A stretch of 64,000 nucleotides of DNA from contig CAKZVC010000023.1 in assembly GCA_937922235.1 (NCBI GenBank), forward strand, positions 1 to 64,000. The letters run 5' to 3'. The notes under the pieces are model-generated. The model was not told where the DNA came from. It was given only the letters and a program-made list of their open reading frames with translations, and did not search any database. Made by a program: the position numbers and the translations under genes. This stretch comes from an uncultured Acidimicrobiales bacterium. Its GTDB lineage: Bacteria; Actinomycetota; Acidimicrobiia; Acidimicrobiales; SHLQ01. Below, in pieces: positions 9,647-18,293 of this stretch (the first letter of the stretch is position 1; the number at the start of each line of letters is the position of its first letter).

Positions 9647-9660
9647 TGCGACAGTCGCTA
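9647..9660. repeat. Small palindrome at the exonuclease stop codon
   Basis: GCGAC A GTCGC (9648-9658) overlaps the first base of the stop triplet of the exonuclease gene. Confidence 0.4.
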
Positions 9661-10188
9661 CTTCTTGGGGATTTTCAAGCCCATCTCGGCGATAGCCAGG
9701 ACAGCTCCCGCATTCCCGGTCGCATCGTCGAGTGCGTTGTGGGTGTGCGCCGTCGTCCGAAGCTTCTTCCACTCAGAGGCTTTGAACGAGTCGCCCTTCA
9801 GGCCCGAGTACATGTCACCAATACGGCGGGACGAAAAGCCAAAGGGATTCTTCAGTCCGACAAGCGCGAAGTAGTACGCCATAAAGGCAGCATCGAACCC
9901 GTTGTTGTCAGAGACGAGCACCGGTCGACCCGAAGAGGTCTTACTCAGCCATGCAACAAGGTCGTTCATTGCCTCAGCAACGGGCCGCCCGTTCGCACGG
10001 AGGTAGTCCATCGACATTCCACCAACGGCGAGCGCCTCCTCGATGCACCCTGCGTCCTCGAGCGGCTGAAGTTCGGCGTAGAAGGTGTCATCCAAACCCT
10101 CGCGGACACCCACGACGCCAAAGGAGGTCATCGAATACAGCCCGGGCACGGGACCGTTCGCTTCCACATCTACACAGAACCAAGTCAT
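9658..10188 (-). CDS. DEDDh-type 3'-5' exonuclease domain protein
   Basis: 176 residues starting MTWFCVDVEANGPVPG. Asp7 and Glu9 (D-x-E), a middle acidic motif DNNGFDAAFM (about 97-106) and HTHNALDDATGNA (about 150-162, H-x4-D) give the complete DEDDh metal-binding set. It has the single-domain size of RNase T/oligoribonuclease-like enzymes. A longer frame starts at 10248, but its extra 20 residues are low-complexity basic and do not fit the fold. Substrate not deducible. Downstream of a divergent ackA-pduL gene. Confidence 0.8.
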   Translation of the reverse strand: MTWFCVDVEANGPVPGLYSMTSFGVVGVREGLDDTFYAELQPLEDAGCIEEALAVGGMSMDYLRANGRPVAEAMNDLVAWLSKTSSGRPVLVSDNNGFDAAFMAYYFALVGLKNPFGFSSRRIGDMYSGLKGDSFKASEWKKLRTTAHTHNALDDATGNAGAVLAIAEMGLKIPKK

Positions 10189-10295
10189 GCCACTAGTGCA
10201 CCATAGGTGGCGGCCCGATCGGCATCGGGCGCGCTCTAGACGACACACGACGATCGACTGATCAGCGCATCGATTCGCCCCAAACGCGCGACCCG

Positions 10296-10307
10296 TAGGC
10301 TGGCCAG
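10296..10307 (+). promoter_or_regulatory. Leaderless promoter of ackA-pduL
   Basis: TAGGCT (10296-10301), six bases, ATG at 10308. Confidence 0.55.
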
Positions 10308-12101
10308 ATGAACGTCTTGGTCATCAACTGCGGTTCCTCCAGCGTGAAGTTTGCGCTCTTCGACGGCGACGAGGAGCTGGTGGCTCAGGGGAAGCGGGAG
10401 CGGCTTGGTTCAGATGCGGCGCAACATCGCGAGACCCACAAGGAAGCAGTCGCAGCCATCTTCGAGTCGGTCAGCGGTCACCAGATCGACGCGGTTGGCC
10501 ATCGCGTCGTGCACGGCGGCGCCGACATCACCCAGTCGCAGCAGGTGAACCAGATGGTGCTCGATGCAATCGAAGAGCACATCCCCGATGCGCCGATGCA
10601 CAACCCGTTTAGCAAGGCGGCCATAGAGTCGGCCCAAGAGGTCTTCCCCTCGGTCCCCCACGTGGCGGTGTTCGACACAGCGTTCCACGCCCGCATGCCT
10701 CGCCGCGCCACGACCTATGCCATCGACCAAGACGTCGCCGATCGCCATGGCATTCGTCGCTTTGGCTTCCACGGCATCTCACACGAATACGCAGCGGGGA
10801 TAGCGGCCGAGTTTCTCGAACGGCCGTTGAACGAGCTCCGTCTCATCACCCTGCACTTGGGCAACGGCGCCAGCGCATGTGCGGTCGAGTTCGGCCGCTC
10901 GACCGAAACCAGCATGGGCAACACCCCGCTCGAAGGTCTGGTGATGGGCACCCGGTCAGGCGACGTCGACGCTGGCGTATTGCTATCCCTTCTTCGCAGC
11001 GGCGAGTTCACCGTCGACGAGCTCGACGACCTCCTCAACAACAAGAGCGGCTTGCTCGGCCTATCGGGGCAAGGCAACGACCTGCGCGAGATCCAGCAAG
11101 CAGCGGCCGACGGCGACGACCGAGCTCGCCTCGCCATCAACGTCTTCGCCCATCGGGCCCGCAAGTACATCGGTGCGTACGCCGCGGCGATGGGTGGCGT
11201 CGATGCCATCGTGTTCACCGGCGGCATCGGCGAGAACAGCGCGTCGATGCGTCGGCGCATCCTGCAGCGGCTCGAGTTCCTCGGGTGCGTGCTCGACGAA
11301 GACCGCAACCACGACGCCAGCGTGCACAGCGACCAGGACCACGCCCTCATCACGACGCCTCGGTCACGCGTCGAGGCGATCGTCGTCAAGACGAACGAAG
11401 AGCTCATGATCGCTCGGGAAACCAAGCGCGTTGTCGACGCGTCGGAACGACCCACACCGAAGACGATCCCGATCGCCATCAGCGCCCGTCACTGCCACCT
11501 CACTGAAGAGACGTTTGCCACGCTCTTCGGTGCCAACGCAACACCAACCCCGATGAAAGACCTCTCGCAGCCCGGTCAGTACGCGTGCGAGGAACAGGTG
11601 ACAGTCATCGGGCCACGCAACCAGATCGAACGAGTGCGCTTGCTCGGTCCACTTCGCAAGGCCAACCAGGTCGAGATCTCGCGGACCGACGAGTTCCACC
11701 TCGGCATCGACGCGCCGGTGCGCCGCTCGGGCAACGTGAGAGGATCGGCGCCAGTCACGCTGCAGGGGCCAGAGGGAACCGTGAAGCTCACCGAGGGACT
11801 CATCTGCGCTCACCGCCACATCCACATGCATCCCGACGACGCTCAGGCGTTCGCGGTCTCCGATGGCGACGAAGTGGCCGTGGCTATCACGGGCGGCAAT
11901 CGAGACCTTGTGCTCGGCGATGTCACGATTCGCGTGCACGAGAACTTCCGGCTTGAGATGCACATCGACACTGACGAGGCGAACGCCGCCGAGCTGGGCA
12001 AGAATGCCTTGGCCACGCTCAGCCCGGTCGACGTCGATGACGACGCATATGCCGTCTATACATCGCTCGCGGCAACCGCCGCGCTGACCAGCTTGGGCTA
12101 A
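10308..12101 (+). CDS. Fused acetate kinase and PduL-type phosphate acyltransferase
   Basis: 597 residues in one frame. Residues 1-365 are acetate kinase: NCGSSSVKFALFDG, HRVVHGG, ARMPRRATTYAID, RFGFHGISHEY, HLGNGAS, GTRSGDVDAG and FTGGIGENS. After a short linker rich in Thr/Pro (about 372-384), residues 385-590 are a complete PTAC/PduL domain: ARHCHL, LSQPGQYACEEQVTVIGPRN, VRLLGPLRKANQVEISRTDE, APVRRSG, AHRHIHMHPDDA and HIDTDEANAAELG. The metal-binding His pairs ARHCHL and AHRHIHM are intact. The fusion would convert acetyl-CoA (or propionyl-CoA) plus phosphate and ADP to acid, CoA and ATP, or the reverse, in one chain. No microcompartment gene is nearby and no encapsulation peptide is obvious. 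Leaderless start. Confidence 0.93.
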   Translation: MNVLVINCGSSSVKFALFDGDEELVAQGKRERLGSDAAQHRETHKEAVAAIFESVSGHQIDAVGHRVVHGGADITQSQQVNQMVLDAIEEHIPDAPMHNPFSKAAIESAQEVFPSVPHVAVFDTAFHARMPRRATTYAIDQDVADRHGIRRFGFHGISHEYAAGIAAEFLERPLNELRLITLHLGNGASACAVEFGRSTETSMGNTPLEGLVMGTRSGDVDAGVLLSLLRSGEFTVDELDDLLNNKSGLLGLSGQGNDLREIQQAAADGDDRARLAINVFAHRARKYIGAYAAAMGGVDAIVFTGGIGENSASMRRRILQRLEFLGCVLDEDRNHDASVHSDQDHALITTPRSRVEAIVVKTNEELMIARETKRVVDASERPTPKTIPIAISARHCHLTEETFATLFGANATPTPMKDLSQPGQYACEEQVTVIGPRNQIERVRLLGPLRKANQVEISRTDEFHLGIDAPVRRSGNVRGSAPVTLQGPEGTVKLTEGLICAHRHIHMHPDDAQAFAVSDGDEVAVAITGGNRDLVLGDVTIRVHENFRLEMHIDTDEANAAELGKNALATLSPVDVDDDAYAVYTSLAATAALTSLG

Positions 12102-12139
12102 CCCCTAGACCAGATTCGCCGCCTGACGTACCGTTGGGT

Positions 12140-12550
12140 ATGGCGACACAAACGAGCAATGCGCAAATGGACAAGGTGCAGATCGGCAATTCTCGGGAGT
12201 CGACGACGGGGCGTTTGGTGCTGCCGATCAGTTCCGCGCTCGCGGCCGTTCCGTACGCAGCGATTGCGCTGCTCTACCTTTTCGCATGGGACACAAGCCG
12301 CAGGTTCGGGGCATGGCCAACGCCCAGCACGCCCGACCCCAAAGATGCCAGCGAGACCTTGTACACGCTGACCTTCTTCGGCTTCCTAGCTACCTTGCCA
12401 GCGATGTTCGCTCTGGTTGTCGGGCTGCCACTCGTTCGCCGCTTCCAACTTCAGAGAGTCGACAAGGGCATCATGCTCTTCGCCGTTGCCGGCTGCACAG
12501 CCTTGGCCTACGTCTTCGCCGGAGACCTCGGCGTTTGGTTCGCCGACTGA
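12140..12550 (+). CDS. Small multi-pass membrane protein, unknown function
   Basis: 136 residues from the ATG at 12140, with TACCGT five bases upstream; a TTG at 12134 would add two residues. Three hydrophobic stretches (about 30-48, 73-95, 106-127) and a Thr/Ser/Pro loop between the first two. I do not recognise a family. It follows ackA-pduL by 38 bases on the same strand but has its own -10. Confidence 0.65.
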   Translation: MATQTSNAQMDKVQIGNSRESTTGRLVLPISSALAAVPYAAIALLYLFAWDTSRRFGAWPTPSTPDPKDASETLYTLTFFGFLATLPAMFALVVGLPLVRRFQLQRVDKGIMLFAVAGCTALAYVFAGDLGVWFAD

Positions 12551-12580
12551 TCGACACCACTCTTGCAGCGACGCTTCTAC

Positions 12581-13231
12581 TCAGATACTTGCGTTAGGGC
12601 CATCGATCAGCACAATGTTAGGAAGAGGCAACGGCACCTTCGCCACAACACCCCAGTCACCTCGCACGTGCAGCCCGCCGTCCACGAAGGCGAGGTCCTC
12701 AGGGTAGTGATCTGTGTCGCTCTCGACCGAAGATCCCGCACCGAGCTGAACGTGGACATCGCACTCGGTAAGGAGACCGGTGTCGATCTCCAGAACCTGC
12801 ACCGTGCACCAGTGCGCCTCGCACACATCGATAAGCAAATCGTCATCGTCAGTGTCGACTTCACCTGCGAACAAGCCCGGATTTCCGGCCCACGCCATGG
12901 CCACCGTTCGTCCATCGCCCGAAATGACCGGCACATTCCCGACACCGTGCACGTACGGGACGCTCGTGACGTGTCGGAGTGGGTTCAGTTCAAACAGCTC
13001 GTACCCAACCTCGTTTTGCCCCGAGTACACCCACACAATGAGGTGTGTTTCATCGGCAGACATCACGAACTCCCTGCCTGCGTAGCCGGACTCTGGGTGT
13101 GGAAGAACCACTGTGTTGATTCCATCACTGACCCGAAGAGCGGGATAGGTCGGGTCCACACGAATGGCTCGACCATCGCTCGTCGACACCTCCGTCAAAC
13201 CGCCGAACACGCCTTGCGTAGTTTCAGTCAT
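12581..13231 (-). CDS. Hypothetical protein with beta-propeller-like repeats
   Basis: 216 residues with alternating short beta-strand motifs (FVMSADETHLIVWVYSG, VPVISGDGRTVAMAWAG, AFVDGGLHVRGDWGVVAKV) suggestive of WD40/TolB-like blades, but no complete family signature. Acidic stretch VDTDDDDLLIDV near 125. Its start overlaps the stop of the upstream 495-residue gene by four bases (ATGA), so the two are translationally coupled. Confidence 0.6.
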   Translation of the reverse strand: MTETTQGVFGGLTEVSTSDGRAIRVDPTYPALRVSDGINTVVLPHPESGYAGREFVMSADETHLIVWVYSGQNEVGYELFELNPLRHVTSVPYVHGVGNVPVISGDGRTVAMAWAGNPGLFAGEVDTDDDDLLIDVCEAHWCTVQVLEIDTGLLTECDVHVQLGAGSSVESDTDHYPEDLAFVDGGLHVRGDWGVVAKVPLPLPNIVLIDGPNASI

Positions 13232-14715
13232 CTGGCCAGGCTTGGGGTCACCGGCGAACTCAACCGTGTTGAAGCCCTCGATCGCTGGATAACCATGTGA
13301 GGTACACCGTCAGTTCCGAACGCGTGTGCAACCGCGGCGACCGCCGCTTCTTTGTGGCGAGCCACCACTCGCACCCACGTTCGTGCACCATCTGCGTAGA
13401 CGTAGCCTCGGAACTCTTCGAACGGCGCGTCTTCGACATACCGGCCGGCTAGGCGTGCTCGATAACGCTCAGCATTGGACCCGCTCAAACCGAACCTCTG
13501 TCGACGCTGATGAAGAAAGAAGAGGCGGTCGAGATTGTCGAGCGAGAACGGCAGCGGTGGTACCTCTATGTAGTCGGTTGTCGACTCGGGCCACGCATCT
13601 CTCGTTGAACTGCGGACGGAGAATGAATATCCCTCTCCAAAGTGACCAACCACGGCCACCTCGGCGGTGGTGTGGCATGCCGCCATCACTCGGAGATCAA
13701 TCCGTTCGTCATCGATCTCGATATCGCCTTCGAACAGTCTGAGCTCGGCGTGCTCGTGCAACTCGGCAGTCACCTGCTTGCGGACGTAGTCGAGGAAGTC
13801 GTCGGTCACCCCGGCATGGCCGTTTGTTCGCTCCTCTAGAACTCGAGCGAATGAGATGTCGAAGAGCTTTTCAGAGAAAGGAAGTGCTGGCAGTTCGATC
13901 ATCTTGCGAACGACGTCGGGAGCTGGTGACGGTCTCTTCTCATCGCGGACGCTTAGTGAGCGAATTTCGCCGAAGTGTGCCTTGAGCGCGGCTCGAGCAG
14001 CGAAGGGCGTTCGGGCCCTCACGCGGACGCGCCGGAACTCATCACCGACTCGACAACTCCCTTTGTACGAACGGAGTGGGGTGTCCTCCTGGTAGCTCTG
14101 AGAAAGCCCGACCATCAGTTTCTCGAACCGCTCCTCGCCGATCGCATCTCGGTAGCTGAGACTCGCAAGGCGGTGACGCTCGGAGGCAAGCACCCCCGCT
14201 GAGAACGGAATGCTCGGAATCGTCGTGTACGTAAAGAGGCCGTCGCGGCAGAACCACTTGCGTTCAAGGTCGGCCCCGTCATTCGCCTCGACTAGGCGCT
14301 CAAAATAGTCTTCACTGCCAGGTTCGGGGCAGTTAAGCATGGCCGTGATGAAACGGTCGGGGGGCTGGTATCCGTGTTCGGTGATGTAGTGATCGATTCG
14401 ACCCGGAGCAAAGAAGACCTCGCTTTCACCAGGGATGAACATGTTCGTATGCGAGCCTGCGAGGAGAGACGCACCTTCATTCTGGCTCTCACATATAGAG
14501 CACCTGTGCAATCCTCGGAAGCTCAACGATGTGTAATCGCGGAACTCGTGCTGCAGCGAAACCGATTGTTCAACAACCGACGCATCGACAGACCCCTTTG
14601 TAAACGGTTCGGGATGTTCTATCCACCCAACGAACAACAGCGGACACGCCCAGCTGGCTGAGTCATACGGGCCGCGGTGGTATCGCCCCTCGGTCAAGTC
14701 CGGAGTGTGCGCCAT
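13228..14715 (-). CDS. Large hypothetical protein with a CxxC-containing N-terminal module and repeated domains
   Basis: 495 residues. Residues 10-75 contain GPYDSASWACPLLFVGWIEH, then FRGLHRCSICES, a Cys-x-x-Cys module. The remainder shows three related units, each opening with a short LPFS-type motif: IPSIPFSAGVLAS (about 167), LPALPFSEKLFDISF (about 275) and VPPLPFSLDNLDRLF (about 392), followed by a helical stretch and a beta-rich segment with RVRVRARTPFAARAALKAHF or WVRVVARHKEAAVAAVAHAF. So the protein looks like one N-terminal module plus three diverged copies of one domain. No function recognised. Coupled to the 216-residue gene downstream. Confidence 0.6.
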   Translation of the reverse strand: MAHTPDLTEGRYHRGPYDSASWACPLLFVGWIEHPEPFTKGSVDASVVEQSVSLQHEFRDYTSLSFRGLHRCSICESQNEGASLLAGSHTNMFIPGESEVFFAPGRIDHYITEHGYQPPDRFITAMLNCPEPGSEDYFERLVEANDGADLERKWFCRDGLFTYTTIPSIPFSAGVLASERHRLASLSYRDAIGEERFEKLMVGLSQSYQEDTPLRSYKGSCRVGDEFRRVRVRARTPFAARAALKAHFGEIRSLSVRDEKRPSPAPDVVRKMIELPALPFSEKLFDISFARVLEERTNGHAGVTDDFLDYVRKQVTAELHEHAELRLFEGDIEIDDERIDLRVMAACHTTAEVAVVGHFGEGYSFSVRSSTRDAWPESTTDYIEVPPLPFSLDNLDRLFFLHQRRQRFGLSGSNAERYRARLAGRYVEDAPFEEFRGYVYADGARTWVRVVARHKEAAVAAVAHAFGTDGVPHMVIQRSRASTRLSSPVTPSLAR

Positions 14716-14763
14716 TCATGAAACGTCGGCAATCCAGTTCGACGACCTAAGCGGTCGCTGACC

Positions 14764-15687
14764 CTACCGCTCAGGAAACGGAGTCACCGACAGCTCGTCG
14801 GCAACGACGACGTCGTTGTGGTATTTCGATGCTTCTTCGAGGAAGACGTTGTTGTCTTGGTAGCGGGCCGAGAAGTGGGTGAGGACGAGGCGCTTCGCAC
14901 CGGCTTCGGTGGCGTACTCGCCGGCCCAGCGGGCCGTCATGTGCTTGTACTTCTCAGCGAGCTCGACTTCGGCGTGCACGTAGGTCGACTCACACACCAT
15001 GAGGTCGACATCTCGAGCGAGGTCGAGAATCGAATCGCACGGCAGCGTGTCCATGATGAAGGCCATCGACTGACCACGCTTGGGCACAGTCACCTCGTCG
15101 ACCGTCACGGTCCCGTTCGGTCCGTCGAGTGAGCCTTCTCGTAGCAGGCGTCCGACGTCGGGGCCAGAGATGCCGGCCTTCTCTAGTAGTGCGCTGTCGA
15201 CCGAGACGCTGTCTGGTTCGTCGATGCGGTATCCGTAGGTCGAGTCTCGGTGCTTCAGCGGATAGGCCGACAGTGTGAGGTCGCCGAAGGTGGCTTGCTG
15301 ACCCGCTTCGAAGATCGGCCGCTGTTCAACGTTGGAGGTGTCGTGGAAGATCGATGCGTGGCGGAGGCGGTCGAAGTATTCCTGCCCGTCACCGGGGTAG
15401 AAGATCGGCAGCGAGCCAAGGCCCTTTGGGTGCGAGCTGCTGTCGAACGACCGGCGTTGGATGACGCCAGGTAGTCCTAGACAGTGGTCACCGTGGAAGT
15501 GCGTGACGCAGACGGCGGTTGCCCGGGCGATGGCGATTCCTGCGAACGTACAGCCTCGCTGGGTTCCCTCACCAGGGTCGAAGAGGAACAGCTGATTGTC
15601 CCATCGAAGCGCATAGCTGTTGTGCGCCCGCAGGCGCGTCGGCAACATCGATGCCGTTCCCATCGCGATAAATTCTCGTGCAGCCAC
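14764..15687 (-). CDS. rnz: Ribonuclease Z (tRNase Z)
   Basis: 307 residues, metallo-beta-lactamase fold. The metal motif THFHGDHCLGLPG (about 61-73), FIMDTLPCDS (about 210), VCESTYVHAE (about 231) and the terminal LTHFSARYQ (about 269) are the standard tRNase Z set. It cleaves the 3' trailer of tRNA precursors. Length matches bacterial short-form enzymes. Start GTG at 15687; TACTCA lies four bases upstream. Confidence 0.92.
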   Translation of the reverse strand: MAAREFIAMGTASMLPTRLRAHNSYALRWDNQLFLFDPGEGTQRGCTFAGIAIARATAVCVTHFHGDHCLGLPGVIQRRSFDSSSHPKGLGSLPIFYPGDGQEYFDRLRHASIFHDTSNVEQRPIFEAGQQATFGDLTLSAYPLKHRDSTYGYRIDEPDSVSVDSALLEKAGISGPDVGRLLREGSLDGPNGTVTVDEVTVPKRGQSMAFIMDTLPCDSILDLARDVDLMVCESTYVHAEVELAEKYKHMTARWAGEYATEAGAKRLVLTHFSARYQDNNVFLEEASKYHNDVVVADELSVTPFPER

Positions 15688-15756
15688 CGAATGAGTATCG
15701 CCTATCTCGGCACGCTTCTCGTTTCACGTGCTGATCCTGTGGACAGCACGTATTGC

Positions 15757-15768
15757 TAATGTCGTGTC
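15757..15768 (+). promoter_or_regulatory. Leaderless promoter of the 82-residue coiled-coil gene
   Basis: TAATGT, six bases, ATG at 15769. Confidence 0.5.
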
Positions 15769-16017
15769 ATGACGGCACCGGCAGATCATCTCGTCACTCG
15801 GGAAGACATGCACGCGAACACTGCTCTGCTGCGTGGCGAGATGGCTGAGCTCCGGGCTGAGCTCCGTAGCGAAATGGCTGAGCTTCGTGCCGACATGACT
15901 GAGCTCCGGGCAGACATGGTGGCTGGGTTTGCGACGGCGAAGGTCGAGACGCAGCAGCTGATCGTTGCTGGCATGGTGGCGAATGCGATCGCGGTAATTG
16001 CTGCGTTGCTGACCTAG
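15769..16017 (+). CDS. Small coiled-coil protein with a C-terminal hydrophobic anchor
   Basis: 82 residues. Residues 10-55 hold repeated seven-residue units (EMAELRA / EMAELRAD / DMTELRAD) predicting a parallel coiled coil, and residues 63-82 (LIVAGMVANAIAVIAALLT) form a membrane anchor ending at the C-terminus. The layout resembles DUF1640/CCDC90-like small proteins, but I would not assign one. Convergent with the PPOX gene, with a shared CTAG at the stops. Confidence 0.65.
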   Translation: MTAPADHLVTREDMHANTALLRGEMAELRAELRSEMAELRADMTELRADMVAGFATAKVETQQLIVAGMVANAIAVIAALLT

Positions 16018-16439
16018 CCGGCGAGGTCGTCCATAGCCGTAACCTTGGCGGCGGTCAGCCGGACGATTCGCTCACCCGGCACTCCATTGCGTTTGCCGAA
16101 TTCCTCGGCCCGATCAGCGCCCATGTATCGTCCGCCGATTCGTGTTGCCACCGCACGAACTGCTTCGAGCTCGTCTTCGAACGAGATGGATCCGTCTACT
16201 TTGACGAACGCATACGGCGGAGCCTCCATGTCGACAACCAGACTGGCCCGACCCTCTCGGGCGAGCGCCTTTGCCTTACCGCTGTCGCTGTGCGTGTTGA
16301 AGATGATGTCGTCGCCGTCGAGCACAAACCAGATCGGGGCGACGTGCGGTGCACCGTTCTGTCCCACCCAGGCCAATTTTCCTGTTCGAGTTCCTTCGGA
16401 CAGGAACGCACGGGTTTCTTCAGCCGTCATCTCACGCAT
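16014..16439 (-). CDS. PPOX-class (split beta-barrel) flavin/F420-binding protein
   Basis: 141 residues: GKLAWVGQNGAPHVAPIWFV (about 19-38), IIFNTHSDSGKAKALAREGR (about 45-64) and a C-terminal RLTAAKVTAMD are typical of the small PPOX proteins of actinobacteria, many of which bind coenzyme F420 (Rv1155 group). The Lys pair after SG fits F420 phosphate binding, but F420 rather than FMN is an inference. Strong Shine-Dalgarno AAGGAGG six bases before ATG. Confidence 0.8.
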   Translation of the reverse strand: MREMTAEETRAFLSEGTRTGKLAWVGQNGAPHVAPIWFVLDGDDIIFNTHSDSGKAKALAREGRASLVVDMEAPPYAFVKVDGSISFEDELEAVRAVATRIGGRYMGADRAEEFGKRNGVPGERIVRLTAAKVTAMDDLAG

Positions 16440-16465
16440 GTGGCCTCCTTGTCGATACGACTTGT

Positions 16466-17488
16466 CTAGCCGACGGCGTCAGAGTCGAGGGCCCGTTCGG
16501 AGAATCGCACGTCGACCTTCATCGTCCGAAGTGGTTGAAGGGCAACGAACGCCATCCTTAACCACACCGCCAGGAAGCTCACGAAGACGCCGAGAACGAT
16601 TGCAATGCCGTCATCGAGCGGATCGTTGCTGGTGGACGTGTTCGCCAGTCCCCAAATGATGAGGGATGCAACGGGCACGACAACGATCAACGTCGCGGTC
16701 ACCTTGAGACGGCGGCTGAAAACCGGGGCAAGCCACACCAGCAGGAGAAACGGCAGCCGCCAGAGTGGGCCGACGGCGAGGTGAAGAAACGGCAGCACAA
16801 GTGCCGCCACTGCTCTGCCGTCGATCGTGGTCGAGTTCACCGTGCCAGCCGCGAGGCGTTTGGCGCCATCCCGCCTCGACAGGAACACGTCAATGAGCAC
16901 GAAGAGCGCTGGCAGCGCCGTGAACATCGTGATCAGCGCAACTGAGTACATCGGAACTTCGTTGATGTGAGACTCCTGCAATCCACCATCACGCCACCAC
17001 GGAGTCCGCTCGACAAAGAGATCGACCTGCGAGCCAGCAGCGAAGGTCGAAAGCAGGAGGAGCCCCGGCAATGCAACCCGTCCGTTGCGGAGATGTTCGA
17101 TGCATCGTCGTCCAGCGACGAGCCCCAAGAGGAATGACGTGATCAGCAGAACATCGACAGCTCGCTTCCAGAACCGGGCTGAGGCATCTGCCGGTGGAAC
17201 CTCGATCATGTCCCAGGCAAAGAAGTGTGTTTCGTAGGACAGGACGGGCGGGCCGAACAACAGGAAAGCAACCGGGAAACCAGCAAGCCACCATGGCAGA
17301 TCGCGTGCGGCGCGGGCCCCAGCAGATCGAGCAGCTAGCAGCGCTATCGATCCGACGTCGGCGGTAGTGATCGGGTGACCCGAAGTCTCTGCTTCAGCGA
17401 GGTGTGAGCGAAGTTCTTGGGCGCGGCTATCGCTTCCGGTGTGCCGAGAGAGTCGTTCGGCGATCCGTCGCGAGAGCGACGAGTTCAT
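16466..17488 (-). CDS. Integral membrane protein partnered with a PadR regulator
   Basis: 340 residues. An N-terminal soluble helix (1-45, SRRIAERLSRHTGSDSRAQE) is followed by about seven hydrophobic segments (67-85, 110-125, 140-155, 180-205, 227-245, 255-280, 298-315). Such proteins with an N-terminal helical domain are often encoded behind PadR regulators in actinobacteria. Its start overlaps the PadR stop by four bases, so it is probably the regulator's main target. Specific function unknown. Confidence 0.7.
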   Translation of the reverse strand: MNSSLSRRIAERLSRHTGSDSRAQELRSHLAEAETSGHPITTADVGSIALLAARSAGARAARDLPWWLAGFPVAFLLFGPPVLSYETHFFAWDMIEVPPADASARFWKRAVDVLLITSFLLGLVAGRRCIEHLRNGRVALPGLLLLSTFAAGSQVDLFVERTPWWRDGGLQESHINEVPMYSVALITMFTALPALFVLIDVFLSRRDGAKRLAAGTVNSTTIDGRAVAALVLPFLHLAVGPLWRLPFLLLVWLAPVFSRRLKVTATLIVVVPVASLIIWGLANTSTSNDPLDDGIAIVLGVFVSFLAVWLRMAFVALQPLRTMKVDVRFSERALDSDAVG

Positions 17489-17814
17489 GCGAGCAAGCCT
17501 CGCGTGCTCGGGTTCATCCGGGCAATGGCTGCTTGGGCGGTCTGAGCTCGGCGGCTCGCCTCCGCTGTCAACGTTTCGATGCCGGTTTCGGTGAGGCGGT
17601 AGTAACGCCGCATCCGTCCATCAACGGTGTCTTCTCGATCGATGATCACCAGGTCACTCGACACGAGTTTGTCGATGGCGTGATAGAGGGATCCGGGTCG
17701 CGGGGTGTGGTGGCCGTCAGAGAGCTGACGGATCTCATCAGCGATGGCGTATCCGTGCATCGGTCCGCGTGCAAGCGATGCCAAGATCAGAAAGCGTTGT
17801 TCGTTGAGCCGCAT
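17485..17814 (-). CDS. PadR-family transcriptional regulator
   Basis: 109 residues from the ATG at 17814 (the longer frame to 17889 has no conserved sequence). LASLARGPMHGYAIADEIRQ (about 11-30) and TPRPGSLYHAIDKLVSSDLV (about 37-56) form the winged helix, with RRYYRLTETG as the wing. The short C-terminal helix fits subfamily 2 PadR proteins. Upstream, TATATT lies seven bases before the ATG within an AT-rich stretch containing the palindrome CGTATATACG (17837-17846), a likely autoregulatory site. Forms an operon with the membrane protein. Confidence 0.88.
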   Translation of the reverse strand: MRLNEQRFLILASLARGPMHGYAIADEIRQLSDGHHTPRPGSLYHAIDKLVSSDLVIIDREDTVDGRMRRYYRLTETGIETLTAEASRRAQTAQAAIARMNPSTRGLLA

Positions 17815-17819
17815 ACGAA

Positions 17820-17850
17820 CAAATATACCTAACCTACGTATATACGCAAG
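17820..17850 (-). promoter_or_regulatory. Promoter and probable operator of the padR operon
   Basis: Minus strand holds TATATT as -10 and the palindrome CGTATATACG just upstream. AT-rich against the surrounding DNA. Confidence 0.45.
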
Positions 17851-17901
17851 TGCCGTACGTTCGCGCTCCTGCTTCACGGATACAGGCAAGCCGTCATCTA
17901 C

Positions 17902-17930
17902 TTGACAACTTGGTTAATTAGCGAATACGT
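17902..17930 (+). promoter_or_regulatory. Promoter/operator of the arsR-type operon
   Basis: TTGACA (17902-17907), 17-base spacer, ATACGT (17925-17930), then nine bases to the ATG. The spacer and start region hold GTTAATTAG and GTTAACTAA, a repeated AT-rich element suitable as an ArsR-family operator. Confidence 0.55.
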
Positions 17931-17939
17931 TAACTAACG

Positions 17940-18293
17940 ATGTCCGCGCACCCGCTTACCTCCGAACAACTCGACCACGTCTTCACCGCGCTCGCCAACT
18001 CCACCCGTCGATCTATCCTCACCACCCTCGCGAACGGCGAGGCCAGCGTGAGCGAGCTCGCCGAGCCATTCGATATGTCGCTTCCCGCCATCTCGCGGCA
18101 CATCAAGGTGCTTGAACGTGCCGGGCTCATAACCCAAGGCCAGCGAGCGCAATACCGTCCCTGCAATCTCAACGCCGACACGCTCGGCGCCGTCGAGGAC
18201 TGGGCAAGAGAACGCCGCGACACGTGGCACGCCAGCTTCGACCGGCTCGACACCTATCTCAACCAACTACAAGAAACGAAGAACACGAAATGA
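17940..18293 (+). CDS. ArsR-family (SdpR-like) transcriptional repressor
   Basis: 117 residues: LANSTRRSILTTLANGEASV (about 19-38), ELAEPFDMSLPAISRHIKVLERAGLI (about 40-65) is the winged helix. No Cys metal site is present, so it is of the non-metal SdpR/ArsR class that usually pairs with an SRPBCC/AHSA1 gene, as here: the next gene's ATG overlaps this TGA stop. Probably represses its own operon. Confidence 0.9.
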   Translation: MSAHPLTSEQLDHVFTALANSTRRSILTTLANGEASVSELAEPFDMSLPAISRHIKVLERAGLITQGQRAQYRPCNLNADTLGAVEDWARERRDTWHASFDRLDTYLNQLQETKNTK

